Of a stretch of 35,850 nucleotides of DNA, positions 8,784 through 16,413 are shown in pieces. The DNA is from Kiritimatiellia bacterium. GTDB taxonomy: Bacteria > Verrucomicrobiota > Kiritimatiellia > RFP12 > UBA1067. Below the pieces are notes generated by a model. It did not search any database. It was not told where the DNA came from and saw nothing but the letters and a program-made list of their open reading frames with translations. The position numbers and the translations under genes were made by a program. Within the stretch, counting starts at the first letter, position 1. The number at the start of each line of letters is the position of its first letter. Location: NCBI GenBank assembly GCA_017520845.1, contig JAFXEU010000034.1:1-35850 (forward strand). The letters run 5' to 3'.

Positions 8784-9175
8784 TGGGAGTCATTCCTTTT
8801 TGAGATTTCCAGATATTCAGAGTTTTCGCGAGATGTATCGGAATTCTCGCCGATTAGAATTCTCGCACCCGGCTTCATGAGGACATGATGCCATGTGCCG
8901 GCGAGAACGTTGTAGTATTTGAGGCGTTCCATCGGCACCAACCGTGCGTCGGGGCCGATTGCCAGAGTCGCCTCACCATCCAAAAGAACGAACGTTTCGT
9001 CAGTCGCAAGATGTCTCTCAAGACGAGTGAAGTTCCGCTCGTCGAAATTCGGCGCGTAGCTGATCATGGCAAGCGTCCACTTCGGACCGTCCACAAGCCG
9101 TTTGTAGCCCGCCCCAGAAAACGAGACGACATCTAGTCCCTCCACGGTCTTGTCAATCTCGATTCCTTCGCTCAT
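8780..9175 (-). CDS. Small cupin-fold protein
   Basis: 131 residues from ATG 9175, which overlaps the stop of the upstream glycosidase (ATGA); its own stop overlaps the GH127 ATG in the same way. There is no signal peptide, so it is cytoplasmic, unlike its neighbours. The core ETFVLLDGEATLAIG (60-74), then MERLKYYNVLAGTWHHVLMKPGARILI (82-108), matches a single cupin barrel: a first strand pair with Glu/Gly and a second motif with the paired His of TWHH. Such proteins include sugar isomerases, ureidoglycolate-lyase-like enzymes and ligand sensors. Its role may be in metabolising released sugars, but nothing in the sequence fixes a substrate. A longer in-frame extension upstream is antisense-like low-complexity sequence and was not used. 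Confidence 0.75.
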   Translation of the reverse strand: MSEGIEIDKTVEGLDVVSFSGAGYKRLVDGPKWTLAMISYAPNFDERNFTRLERHLATDETFVLLDGEATLAIGPDARLVPMERLKYYNVLAGTWHHVLMKPGARILIGENSDTSRENSEYLEISKRNDSQ

Positions 9176-12100
9176 TTGGCCGCTGCTCCTTTCGCCCGGA
9201 AGTTGTACATCTCGCATGCGATGCCGCGAAGAGCCTCGACGATTTCCGGGTATGGATTGTCGCAGATGTCGGTCCAGCCTACGGTGATGCCTTCCCCGTC
9301 GAAACGTCCGCTCGTCGCCTGGTCGGAGAATTGGTGCCAGTGGCAGCCGACAACCTGCGGACGCGACAGCGCGTTGCGCACGTATGCTGTCATCCTCGCG
9401 GCGCGGTCGGCCTGGTTCTTCGCCTTGCAGACTCCCGTTCCGAAGGGGCCGCGGTCGTTCGCGCCGAAGTGGAACTCGGTGATGAGAACGGGCCTGTCCA
9501 GCGCCTCCGGCACTTTCCAGCTTGCCAGCGAATCGCGATAGACGTTGAACGTAACGACATCGCAATACCGCCCTGCGGCCTCCACCACCCAAGGCGCCGC
9601 GCCGCCTCCGGCGAAACGGCAACCGAGATACAGCAAGTCAGGATCGAACTCCTTGACGGCTTCGCGCGTCCGGCGGAAATACGTCTCCACAAGCTTGAGC
9701 GTGAACGCCTCCAAATCCGGCTTCGCTTTTGCGCCGGGCAGAAGCGTGGAATGGAGAAGGTCGTCCCAGTCGGCATAGTCCTTCCCCCATGCGGCGGAAA
9801 GCGCGGCGATGTCGCCACCGTATTTAGACTTCATGAACTCCACAAGCGCCTTCTTCGCAGCCTGGTCTGGCGGCGATTGAAGCGTCCATTCGGCAAGCTT
9901 CGCCTTGGTCGGGCCCCAGTCAATCTCGTTGTCCACGGAAAATCCGATGCACCACGGATCTGAAGCCTGCTGCTTGCGCTCTTCAAGAAGCTGGCGGACG
10001 CTCGTCTTGAAGGTTTCGTCCCACGGGTCGCGGAACTTCCACCACTCGCCGTAGCTCGCCTCGATGGGACGCGACTGGCGCTCCAGCCGCTCGACGTATG
10101 GCGTCTTGTCCTTCAGGCAGATTGCGATGTCGGAGGAGGACGAGAGCGTATTCACGCCCCAGCTGCGCAAGCGGCGATGGACGATGTCGGCGAAAGCGTC
10201 GTAGTATCCTTCGCCGTATTTCCTGTAGAGATTGGCGGACGAGAAGTCGTAGATGCGCGTCTGGCCGCGAGCCTCGAAGAATGGGTAAAGGAGCTCGTCG
10301 CGCGTCGTCCAGAACTTCGAGAACGCCGTGGCGTTCTTCGCGCCCGGCTCCGGCGGGAGGTCGGTGAAGAACACGTCGCGGTCGGGTATCGGTACGCCGC
10401 GATGGGGCTTGCCGATATCGCCGTTCATCGGCGTCATGGCCGATGAAGCCGAGACGCGCATCACCCCCCACGACCAGAAGAGATGCCCGTCTGGATCGAC
10501 AAGATACCACTTGCCGTCCACCTTCTCCGTCCTGAATCGCCTGGACTTCGCAAGCTGCGGACCTTCCGCCCATCCGCCGAACCTGTCCCAACCGGCAGGG
10601 CCGGGATTGGCGGCAAGCTCCTTCGCCTCCGTCTTGGCCGCGGCCTTGAGTTCGCCGTCGCAGTGCGTCTTTCCGGGCCATTCGCGATACTTGAACTGGC
10701 CGTACTTGTCGAAGCACGGGAGGAAATCTTCCGTCTTCATCTTCATCCACTCCTCGCTGCCCTCGGGACCGAGCCCTTTCATCCAGTGGCTGAACTGGCC
10801 GGGACGGTAGAGCGAATCGACGATGGCGTAGGGCGTCTCCTTCTTCCAGTCGTAGGCGAGGGGGACCGCGCCGCGCGGCGCAATCATGATCGGCGAATCC
10901 CACATGGGCATGTCCTCCAGCCAGGTGCGATCCTTCTCGCGGGTTAGGCGCGACTCGGGAATCTCGAATACGCGGCCTGTGATCATGTCCACCCACACGA
11001 GGTTGCGCTGTTTTCCCGGCAGCCACATCCTGATGCGGTCGAAACCAAGCTGGTCGGAAGGCCTCGACTCCGCGAACCAGTAGAACCGTATCGGCGTGGA
11101 GTAGCGCGAGAAACGCACGGCCGTCATCTTTCTGCGCCCTTCAGCGCGGGTGTCGAAGCGCTCGACCATCTTGAACGGCACGTCCTCGTGGAACGCCTCC
11201 GGGTGCGCCTCGGAGGTTAGGAACGAAAACACGTTGTTGAGCGCATGGTACGAAGGACGCATATACATCCCCTCGTGCAGATTGTTGCATCTCACGAGCC
11301 CGAAGCTCTGCAGCATGAAGCCGTAGTTCAAGTCCACAAGCGAGAAATACCCGGACGGAATCGCGTGCGCGGCATCCGTCACCGCGCGCCGCAGAAGCCA
11401 CTTCGCCTGCGAGTATTCCGTCCATTCGATGTTCGGTAGGGCGTGGGAGTATTCCAGCTGCGCCGGGCATCCTGATTCGCCTTGCATCACGTCGAACGCG
11501 CCGCTGTAGCTCTTGACGAGTTTCCTGAGCGGCATTGCGCGCGTCCGCCACGCCGGGTCGGGGTTTGCGTCGTAGGGATGGAAAATGAAGTACGACCCAA
11601 GGTCGAGCGCATTCTCCTTCTTGAGTTTCTCAAGGACGCATGTGTATCCCTTCGGGAAGTCGATGGCCGTGCAGTAGATTTTCGCCTCCGGCTGGACGGC
11701 GCGTATCGCCTTGGCCGTCTGGTAAAAAAGCTCGGCGTAGTCAGGACCCTGTCCGAATGGCTCGTTCCAGACTTCCCACTCGCCCACGACATCCTTGTAG
11801 CGACGGACGCATGCCGTGACGTATTTGAGCCAAGCCGCGAACGCCTCCTTGTTCCCGGTGACGTCGCGAACCTTCATGCCCAGGCGGTAGTCTCCTCCGT
11901 ATACCGGGTTGCCGTAGGAGAGGCAAATCCATGGCTGGACGCCGAGCTCGGCCATTTCGCGCACCGGAGCATCAAGCCAATTAAAGTCGTATTCGCCTTT
12001 CTTCTTCTCCGTCTTCGCCCAGCCGGAGAAGAGCCGCCCGTGCTTCGCGCCGAGCCGGGCGACGTATTTCTTCATCGTCCCCCAGCTGGCGTAGTCGCGG

Positions 12101-12345
12101 TCGAGCGTCTCGCAACCTATCGACCAGGAGTTCGCCTTGATGTCCTTTGCCCCGCATGTCGCAAGCAAGCCGATCTGCCTAAGCCCCGGATCGAGCTCGT
12201 TCAGCCGCTTCCACGTCACACTCTTGCCCGTGGGAGCATCGAATGTCTCCAGACGGCCCGGAGCGGCGGACAGGACGCCCGCGCTCCAGACCGACAGAAC
12301 GCAAACGATTGCAAACCTATTCATAACGATTGCAAACCTATTCAT
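9172..12345 (-). CDS. Secreted two-module glycoside hydrolase: GH39/GH5-like plus GH50/GH42-like
   Basis: 1057 residues with a Sec leader following a duplicated start. Module 1 (about 60-500) is a TIM-barrel clan A type: RLFSGWAKTEKKKGEYDFNWLD, acid/base candidate WNEP (E195), FIFHPYDANPD, and nucleophile candidate QGESG (E290), followed by a beta-sandwich-like tail. Module 2 (about 590-1045) begins DGKWYLVDPDGHLFWSWGV (610-628), a hallmark of agarase-like GH50 proteins, with DNEIDWG (acid/base E807), CDVVTFNVY and VLITEFHF (nucleophile E957). Both modules keep both catalytic Glu, so both may be active. Single GH39-like or GH50-like enzymes are usually around half this length. Likely substrates are galactan or xylan types; this is inference. 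ATG 12345 lies 6 bases after the solenoid gene's stop. Confidence 0.8.
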   Translation of the reverse strand: MNRFAIVMNRFAIVCVLSVWSAGVLSAAPGRLETFDAPTGKSVTWKRLNELDPGLRQIGLLATCGAKDIKANSWSIGCETLDRDYASWGTMKKYVARLGAKHGRLFSGWAKTEKKKGEYDFNWLDAPVREMAELGVQPWICLSYGNPVYGGDYRLGMKVRDVTGNKEAFAAWLKYVTACVRRYKDVVGEWEVWNEPFGQGPDYAELFYQTAKAIRAVQPEAKIYCTAIDFPKGYTCVLEKLKKENALDLGSYFIFHPYDANPDPAWRTRAMPLRKLVKSYSGAFDVMQGESGCPAQLEYSHALPNIEWTEYSQAKWLLRRAVTDAAHAIPSGYFSLVDLNYGFMLQSFGLVRCNNLHEGMYMRPSYHALNNVFSFLTSEAHPEAFHEDVPFKMVERFDTRAEGRRKMTAVRFSRYSTPIRFYWFAESRPSDQLGFDRIRMWLPGKQRNLVWVDMITGRVFEIPESRLTREKDRTWLEDMPMWDSPIMIAPRGAVPLAYDWKKETPYAIVDSLYRPGQFSHWMKGLGPEGSEEWMKMKTEDFLPCFDKYGQFKYREWPGKTHCDGELKAAAKTEAKELAANPGPAGWDRFGGWAEGPQLAKSRRFRTEKVDGKWYLVDPDGHLFWSWGVMRVSASSAMTPMNGDIGKPHRGVPIPDRDVFFTDLPPEPGAKNATAFSKFWTTRDELLYPFFEARGQTRIYDFSSANLYRKYGEGYYDAFADIVHRRLRSWGVNTLSSSSDIAICLKDKTPYVERLERQSRPIEASYGEWWKFRDPWDETFKTSVRQLLEERKQQASDPWCIGFSVDNEIDWGPTKAKLAEWTLQSPPDQAAKKALVEFMKSKYGGDIAALSAAWGKDYADWDDLLHSTLLPGAKAKPDLEAFTLKLVETYFRRTREAVKEFDPDLLYLGCRFAGGGAAPWVVEAAGRYCDVVTFNVYRDSLASWKVPEALDRPVLITEFHFGANDRGPFGTGVCKAKNQADRAARMTAYVRNALSRPQVVGCHWHQFSDQATSGRFDGEGITVGWTDICDNPYPEIVEALRGIACEMYNFRAKGAAAK
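12304..12345. repeat. 21-bp perfect tandem duplication containing the start codon
   Basis: 12304-12324 and 12325-12345 are identical. Each copy encodes MNRFAIV, so the glycosidase begins MNRFAIVMNRFAIVCVL and has two in-frame starts (12345 and 12324). Only the first has a purine-rich AGGTAAG stretch nearby, inside the end of the preceding gene. Confidence 0.9.
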
Positions 12346-12351
12346 TTGGAC

Positions 12352-14091
12352 TTACCTGAATATTATTATGAGCCCCGGCGGCACTGCAAGGATTTTCTTT
12401 TTGTCTTCGGAGAGTTTCAGGCGCCAACCGCTGCACACGTCGCCAGCGAGCGTCGGGAGTCCTTCTAGTGTGGCGTTGCTGCCATCTGCCACCTCGGCAA
12501 ATACATACTTCGCGCCGCTGGGCCTGTTGTTGAACTTGAGCGTACAACCGGAGAATGTCACCTTGCCAGAGCCGGTCACTGTAATCGACCCTCCATCCGT
12601 GACGTTGAACGTGCAGTTTGTCACGGTCTGGTTGTACGTTTCCGTTGCGAGCGTCAAACCGCCCGCCTTCAGCTGGATGTTCGCGAGGTCTTTGAGGATC
12701 GTATCCGCCTTGCGCGCTTGCAGCGTGCCGCCGTCGAACTCGACAAGCACAGCCGTCCCTTGGTATTTCTTAACGTGGTTGGCGATGAGCGTGCCGCCGT
12801 CGCGCAGGATAAGCGTCCCCTTTCCATTCGAATTGAAGCCAAGGTTCACGTTGCCACGGATTGTCACGACGCCCGAGCCGCTGATGTCGAGAATGCCGGT
12901 GCCGTCGTTGCCGATCATGATGCCCGTGTTCGTCGTCTCGAACGTTCCGCCGGAGATGTTGTATCTGCCGGTGTTGGATGCCGTGAATCCAAAATAGGGG
13001 AGCGTGTTGTTGCCATTATCACTCGCCATCTTGACCGAACCGCCGGTCTGGTTGAAGAAGTTTGTGGCGGTGTTGGAGGCGGTGCCGATCTTGAAATGCT
13101 TGTTGAACACGACTTCGCCGCCGGACATCTCGACCGTGCCCGCCTTCGCCGCGCCGACTCGCGTCTCGCCTTTCGCGTTCACCTTGCCGCCTGTGATTGT
13201 CAGCGTGCCGACGCCATTCATGCCGACGCACAACGCCCCGACCGTCTCAAGCTCGCCGGTTCCGGACAGCGTCAGGCTGCCCGTTCTGTTGTGGCCGATG
13301 TTCAGCGTGTTGGTTACCGAGAACAATCCGCCCGACAGTTCATATTCTCCCTTGGCGCCTATGCCGATTTGTGCAATCTTTACGGCATTCGTGCCGCCAG
13401 TCTGGATGTATTTGGCCTCTGAACTCCCGCCGACGTTCAATGTGTTGGCATATACAGTGCCGCCGCTCTGATCGGCTTGCGCGTAATAGCCCGCACCGCC
13501 GGACTCGTTGCCCATGTTGAATGTAGTGCTCACATTGAGTTTTCCGTTTTCGGAGATTTCAAGATAGCCGTATGTCTTGCTGGAGGATGCGTCGGGTCCT
13601 TTTGACGCCAGCCGGAGATTTACCGCAGTCACCTCGCCGTCGCCCGCGATGACAAGTTTGCCTGTCGTGCCGTGGATGCCGACAAACGCGCTGCCGGTCG
13701 TCGCCTTCAGCGTCCCGTTGGAGATGATGTATGTGCCTGGACAGTTGTCGAGCCGCCCGATGCGCAGTCCGTCGTTGCCGGAGACGGTGAGTGTACCGTT
13801 CGTCTGGATTATAAAACCCTCATCGTGCGTCTGCACCGTGGAGCCGTGGCCGCCGATGACGAGAATGGAGTATTGCGTCTCTCCGGCCGGCACGATGGCA
13901 GGCTTGGCGGCATTCGCGTGGACGATTGCCGTATCAGATGAGCCGGGAGTAGTGTCGCCCGACCAGTTTTCGCGGGTACTCATCAGGTCGTCGGCACCGC
14001 CGCCGTCCCATGTCCGTTCCGCCGCTGAAGCAACCAATGCGCAGCAGCACGCGGCCGCCGCGAGAATCGATTTGTGCTTCATGGTTTTCAT
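12352..14091 (-). CDS. Secreted autotransporter-like beta-solenoid repeat protein
   Basis: 579 residues with a Sec leader (about 1-23, ending SAA). It opens ERTWDGGGADDLMSTRENWSG, the usual start of autotransporter-associated beta-strand proteins. It then carries many 20-25 residue rungs of the type GxGxLxISGG...GxxxxIG: TLTVSGNDGLRIG, KLVIAGDGEVTA, SLTLSGTGELETVGALCVG, TLTITGGKVNAKGETRVG, TVEMSGGEVVF, ILDISGSGVVTIRGNVNLG. No beta-barrel translocator and no PEP-CTERM tail are present; it ends PPGLIIIFR. This suggests a free or loosely attached surface solenoid, perhaps a glycan scaffold for the hydrolases. ATG 14091 is chosen because AAAGGA lies 8 bases upstream; a second ATG at 14082 arises from a 9-bp duplication. 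Confidence 0.75.
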   Translation of the reverse strand: MKTMKHKSILAAAACCCALVASAAERTWDGGGADDLMSTRENWSGDTTPGSSDTAIVHANAAKPAIVPAGETQYSILVIGGHGSTVQTHDEGFIIQTNGTLTVSGNDGLRIGRLDNCPGTYIISNGTLKATTGSAFVGIHGTTGKLVIAGDGEVTAVNLRLASKGPDASSSKTYGYLEISENGKLNVSTTFNMGNESGGAGYYAQADQSGGTVYANTLNVGGSSEAKYIQTGGTNAVKIAQIGIGAKGEYELSGGLFSVTNTLNIGHNRTGSLTLSGTGELETVGALCVGMNGVGTLTITGGKVNAKGETRVGAAKAGTVEMSGGEVVFNKHFKIGTASNTATNFFNQTGGSVKMASDNGNNTLPYFGFTASNTGRYNISGGTFETTNTGIMIGNDGTGILDISGSGVVTIRGNVNLGFNSNGKGTLILRDGGTLIANHVKKYQGTAVLVEFDGGTLQARKADTILKDLANIQLKAGGLTLATETYNQTVTNCTFNVTDGGSITVTGSGKVTFSGCTLKFNNRPSGAKYVFAEVADGSNATLEGLPTLAGDVCSGWRLKLSEDKKKILAVPPGLIIIFR

Positions 14092-14097
14092 GGTTTT
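14080..14097. repeat. 9-bp tandem duplication spanning the start codon of the solenoid gene
   Basis: CATGGTTTT occurs twice in direct succession (14080-14088, 14089-14097). It gives the protein start MKTMKHKS and two ATG codons nine bases apart. Confidence 0.8.
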
Positions 14098-14120
14098 GAT
14101 CCTTTCGGGTGTTTGTACTG

Positions 14121-14227
14121 TTATTGAAAGATGTCAAAGGTTTTCAGATAGTCTATGCTGGCCTTCAAGCCGTCCACGCCGCGCCGCAGACAACCGCAAA
14201 CGCCAAAATCTGAATCGTTCTTTTCAT
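14121..14227 (-). pseudogene. Short signal-peptide gene remnant between GH51 and the solenoid gene
   Basis: One base after the GH51 stop, with GGGGAG upstream, ATG 14227 opens MKRTIQILAFAVVCGAAWTA and stops at TGA 14165. The peptide is nothing but a Sec leader. Shifting one frame near the end reads GVDGLKASIDYLKTFDIFQ and stops at TAA 14121, just before the solenoid gene's ribosome site. The simplest reading is a once longer secreted-protein gene reduced by deletion to its leader and tail. A genuine 20-residue leader-like peptide is possible. No homologue is recognised. Confidence 0.5.
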
Positions 14228-14228
14228 G

Positions 14229-16073
14229 TTATTTCATCTCCCCGGTAGCTTCTTTTAGATTCATCCGCGCCGCCGCGATGGAAGCCGGCGGCAGCGTGAT
14301 TTCAACAAAACCGTCCGCTGCGGCAACCTCCAGCGGACGCCTTGCGTATCTCGAGCCCGAAGACAGCCCTGTCGGAACGAGCAGCTCGCCACTGCACATT
14401 GCCGCTTGGCCGCCTGTCGGGATCCTGAATGTGTGGGGCCGCACGGTCGAAAAGTTGTACATCGTCACGTAGCGCGAGCCGTCGGAATGGTCTGTGACGA
14501 AAGCGTCCTGGTCGTCCTGGACGGACGGAATGCCTCCCACGTGTCCCTTCCAAAGCCTCATCGCCTCGCCGGCTGACGACAGGTGGCTCTCAAAGGGCGA
14601 AACGACTATCGCCTTCTCGTTGATTGCCTGGAAGTAGCAGACAAGCCCAATTCCGAGCCGCTCCCAGTCGCGCATCAGGCGCGTGAGGAACTTGGCCGTG
14701 TAGAGTCCCTCGATGATGCCCTCTTCATGATACCACGTCTCCCAAATATTCCATTCGTCGCAGGATATGGCGATTTCGCGGGGCAGTTTCGCGCGAAAAT
14801 CCCCGAGACGGTCTATCGCCTTGTCCGCGCACTTCGAGACGCTGGCGTAGAATGCGGCCGTGCGCTCCGGCGTGGAGAAATCGAACACGCCCGGATGTTC
14901 GTAGCGATGGTAGGAGCAGATTTGCGACACGTCGGCGAGTTTCGTCGCCGCGCCATCGATCCACTTCTTCCCTCCCCACGGATAGAGCCCCGACTGCACG
15001 AGCGTGATGGAGGGATCCTCCCTGAGCATCGCCTCGGCGTGCGGGCGCACCATCTTGACGTAGCCCTCCGGCCCCTTCGGACCTTCCATGTGGCCGTAGC
15101 CCATTTCGTTGCCGAGCGACCACATCTTCACCCGCCCCTTGCACGCCTTGAGCCAATCGACCGACGACTCCGGCGTTTCCCAGACGGCGTTGATGGTGAA
15201 AATGGGCTTCGCGCCGATGCGCTCGCACAGGGCGATGACGTCCTCCATGCCGATGTCGTTGGAATCGTAGCCGAACGAATACGGCTGCGTCTCGATTTCA
15301 GTGTAGGACTGGAGCGGCGCACGCTCGTCCCTGTCGGCGATAAGAGAGTCGCGCCAGCGGTATTCGCCCGCGAAGTTCCCGCCGGGCCAGCGGATGTAGG
15401 AGGCACCAATTTCCTGCAGATGCCTGACGACATCCGCCCTCATGCCGCGGAAATTGTCGTCCGGCATGACCGACACCGCGCCGACGACACCGTACTGCCG
15501 CCCTTTGACGCAAATCGAAACCTCGGCCTCGCAGTCCTGTTCCGGCGTGAAGGAGAACTCGATCCGGACAAACTCTTTCGGCGACTTCGTGCGCACCGCC
15601 GCCTCGTGTTCCGCAATGTTTCTGCCGCCGGACGCGACGCGGAGGACGAACGTCATGTCTTCGTCGTGCAAGGAACTTGCCCGGATGCGGAAAGTGTGCG
15701 AAACGCCTCCGCGCAAGCCAATGCCTCGCTGGACAATTCCAGCCTCGCCGGCCTCGTCCAGCGAACCAATCAACTGCGAGTGGATTTCGTTCATGCGAAA
15801 CATTTTCGACTTCGCCGCGTGGCGCGTGCAGCCATAGTCTGGCATTTGATAGACCGCCTTCGCGCCGCACGCCTCCCACATCGCAGCCACCCCAACAGGC
15901 GAGGGTTTTCCGGCGAACTTCCGGTTGCGCACCAATTCCGCAGAAAGCCCGCCCTGCACCGCCGAACGCGTATGCTCGATGTTCTGTCCGAACAATTCCG
16001 CCGGAACCGCCGCCGCGAATACGCCGGACGTGTTGGCCGCAAAGACAGCAAAGATCGCCAATGTTTTCTTCAT
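14229..16073 (-). CDS. GH51-family alpha-L-arabinofuranosidase
   Basis: 614 residues with a Sec leader (1-20). Family landmarks: ELFGQNIEHT (26-35) and GGLSAELVRNRKF at the N-terminus, YIRWPGGNFAGEYRWRDSL (226-244), WSLGNEMGYGHM (318-329) carrying the acid/base Glu E323, SYHRYEHPG, and SCDEWNIWETWY (437-448) carrying the nucleophile E440. The C-terminal beta-sandwich ends with a LPPASIAAARMNL-type strand. The enzyme should be exported and release terminal alpha-L-arabinofuranosyl residues from arabinan, arabinoxylan or arabinogalactan. It is the promoter-proximal gene of the long minus-strand operon, with GGAG about 10 bases before ATG 16073 and an extended -10 element about 110 bases upstream. 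A short upstream frame ends over its start codon (ATGA). Confidence 0.9.
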   Translation of the reverse strand: MKKTLAIFAVFAANTSGVFAAAVPAELFGQNIEHTRSAVQGGLSAELVRNRKFAGKPSPVGVAAMWEACGAKAVYQMPDYGCTRHAAKSKMFRMNEIHSQLIGSLDEAGEAGIVQRGIGLRGGVSHTFRIRASSLHDEDMTFVLRVASGGRNIAEHEAAVRTKSPKEFVRIEFSFTPEQDCEAEVSICVKGRQYGVVGAVSVMPDDNFRGMRADVVRHLQEIGASYIRWPGGNFAGEYRWRDSLIADRDERAPLQSYTEIETQPYSFGYDSNDIGMEDVIALCERIGAKPIFTINAVWETPESSVDWLKACKGRVKMWSLGNEMGYGHMEGPKGPEGYVKMVRPHAEAMLREDPSITLVQSGLYPWGGKKWIDGAATKLADVSQICSYHRYEHPGVFDFSTPERTAAFYASVSKCADKAIDRLGDFRAKLPREIAISCDEWNIWETWYHEEGIIEGLYTAKFLTRLMRDWERLGIGLVCYFQAINEKAIVVSPFESHLSSAGEAMRLWKGHVGGIPSVQDDQDAFVTDHSDGSRYVTMYNFSTVRPHTFRIPTGGQAAMCSGELLVPTGLSSGSRYARRPLEVAAADGFVEITLPPASIAAARMNLKEATGEMK

Positions 16074-16216
16074 AGCGCATCAATCTCCGTATTGTTGAAT
16101 TTGAATCCTGCCGCATGGCGCATGACGAAACCCTGTCCGTCCTTGCGGTCCCACGCAATCGTTTTCTCATCGCCGACCCATATTATAGCATATCGCGCCG
16201 ACTGATGAGACTCCAT
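16070..16216 (-). other. Protein-like short frame ending in the GH51 start codon (ghost C-terminus or leader peptide)
   Basis: The frame reads AIIWVGDEKTIAWDRKDG and continues GFVMRHAAGFKFNNTEIDAL to a TGA that overlaps the GH51 ATG (ATGA). The composition is that of a normal protein. Its only full-length ATG (16216) lies inside the operator, upstream of the -10, so it would not be transcribed from that promoter. A second ATG, 8 bases after AGGG, would give a 17-residue leader MRHAAGFKFNNTEIDAL coupled to GH51. It is either the tail of a deleted gene or a short coupled leader. Confidence 0.4.
16182..16190 (-). promoter_or_regulatory. Extended -10 promoter of the glycan-degradation operon
   Basis: The minus strand reads TGCTATAAT, continuing ATGG. 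A consensus -35 is missing at the correct distance (TCTCAT at 17 bp), as expected for an activated promoter. The 12-base stretch TGCTATAATATG is identical to the -10 region of the SDR operon. Confidence 0.6.
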
Positions 16217-16245
16217 TCGCGAAGACATAAGCATCCTATTTGCGA
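16212..16245 (-). promoter_or_regulatory. Probable XylR-type operator upstream of the GH51 operon
   Basis: On the minus strand, half-site 1 is TCGCAAATAGGATGC starting at 16245. Half-site 2 is TCGCGAATGGA starting at 16222, exactly 23 bp later. Both half-sites match the copy at 18959-18992, while the bases between them do not. The element ends 24 bases before the -10. Confidence 0.65.
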
Positions 16246-16291
16246 AATTCGGGGGGAGTCGTCTTGAGGTCTGTCCCCGCGAATCATCGCC

Positions 16292-16390
16292 AAACTCGTC
16301 GTAAAAAGTGTAGCATTGGCGTTAAAACTCGTCTGGAAAAATGTAGAACCAGCATTGAAACTCGTCAGGAAAAATGTTATACTCTTACCC
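16292..16390 (+). repeat. Three 33-bp tandem promoter-like repeats before the ATPase gene
   Basis: AAACTCGTC recurs at 16292, 16325 and 16358, exactly 33 bases apart. Each is followed by an A-rich tract and a TG(T)TA(G/T) block. Units differ at several positions; the last has the best -35/-10 pair. The 33-bp spacing (about three helical turns) puts all copies on one face of the DNA. Confidence 0.75.
16355..16383 (+). promoter_or_regulatory. Sigma70-type promoter of the AAA ATPase gene
   Basis: TTGAAA (16355-16360), a 17-bp spacer, then TATACT (16378-16383) preceded by TGT as an extended -10. The ATPase ATG is 30 bases downstream, with AAGGGAAG in between. Confidence 0.65.
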
Positions 16391-16413
16391 GAACTCAACA
16401 AGGGAAGCGTGAA

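Larger units (their letters stand above)
16074..16413. other. Divergent intergenic control region between GH51 and the AAA ATPase
   Basis: These 340 bases contain no convincing full gene. From left to right they hold the GH51 leader, its extended -10, the two-half-site operator, a G-rich stretch (16251-16256), a GAGGTCTGTCCCCGC segment resembling dispersed elements, and three 33-bp repeats ending in the ATPase promoter. Confidence 0.7.

Noticed and set aside
14583-16205. Plus-strand open frame of 540 codons opposite GH51
   Set aside because: Low-complexity Arg/Asp/Val-rich translation; GH51 catalytic motifs prove the minus-strand reading.
16292-16390. 33-bp repeats as a small CRISPR array
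   Set aside because: The units are contiguous imperfect repeats with no unique spacers and no cas gene nearby; the last unit is a promoter.
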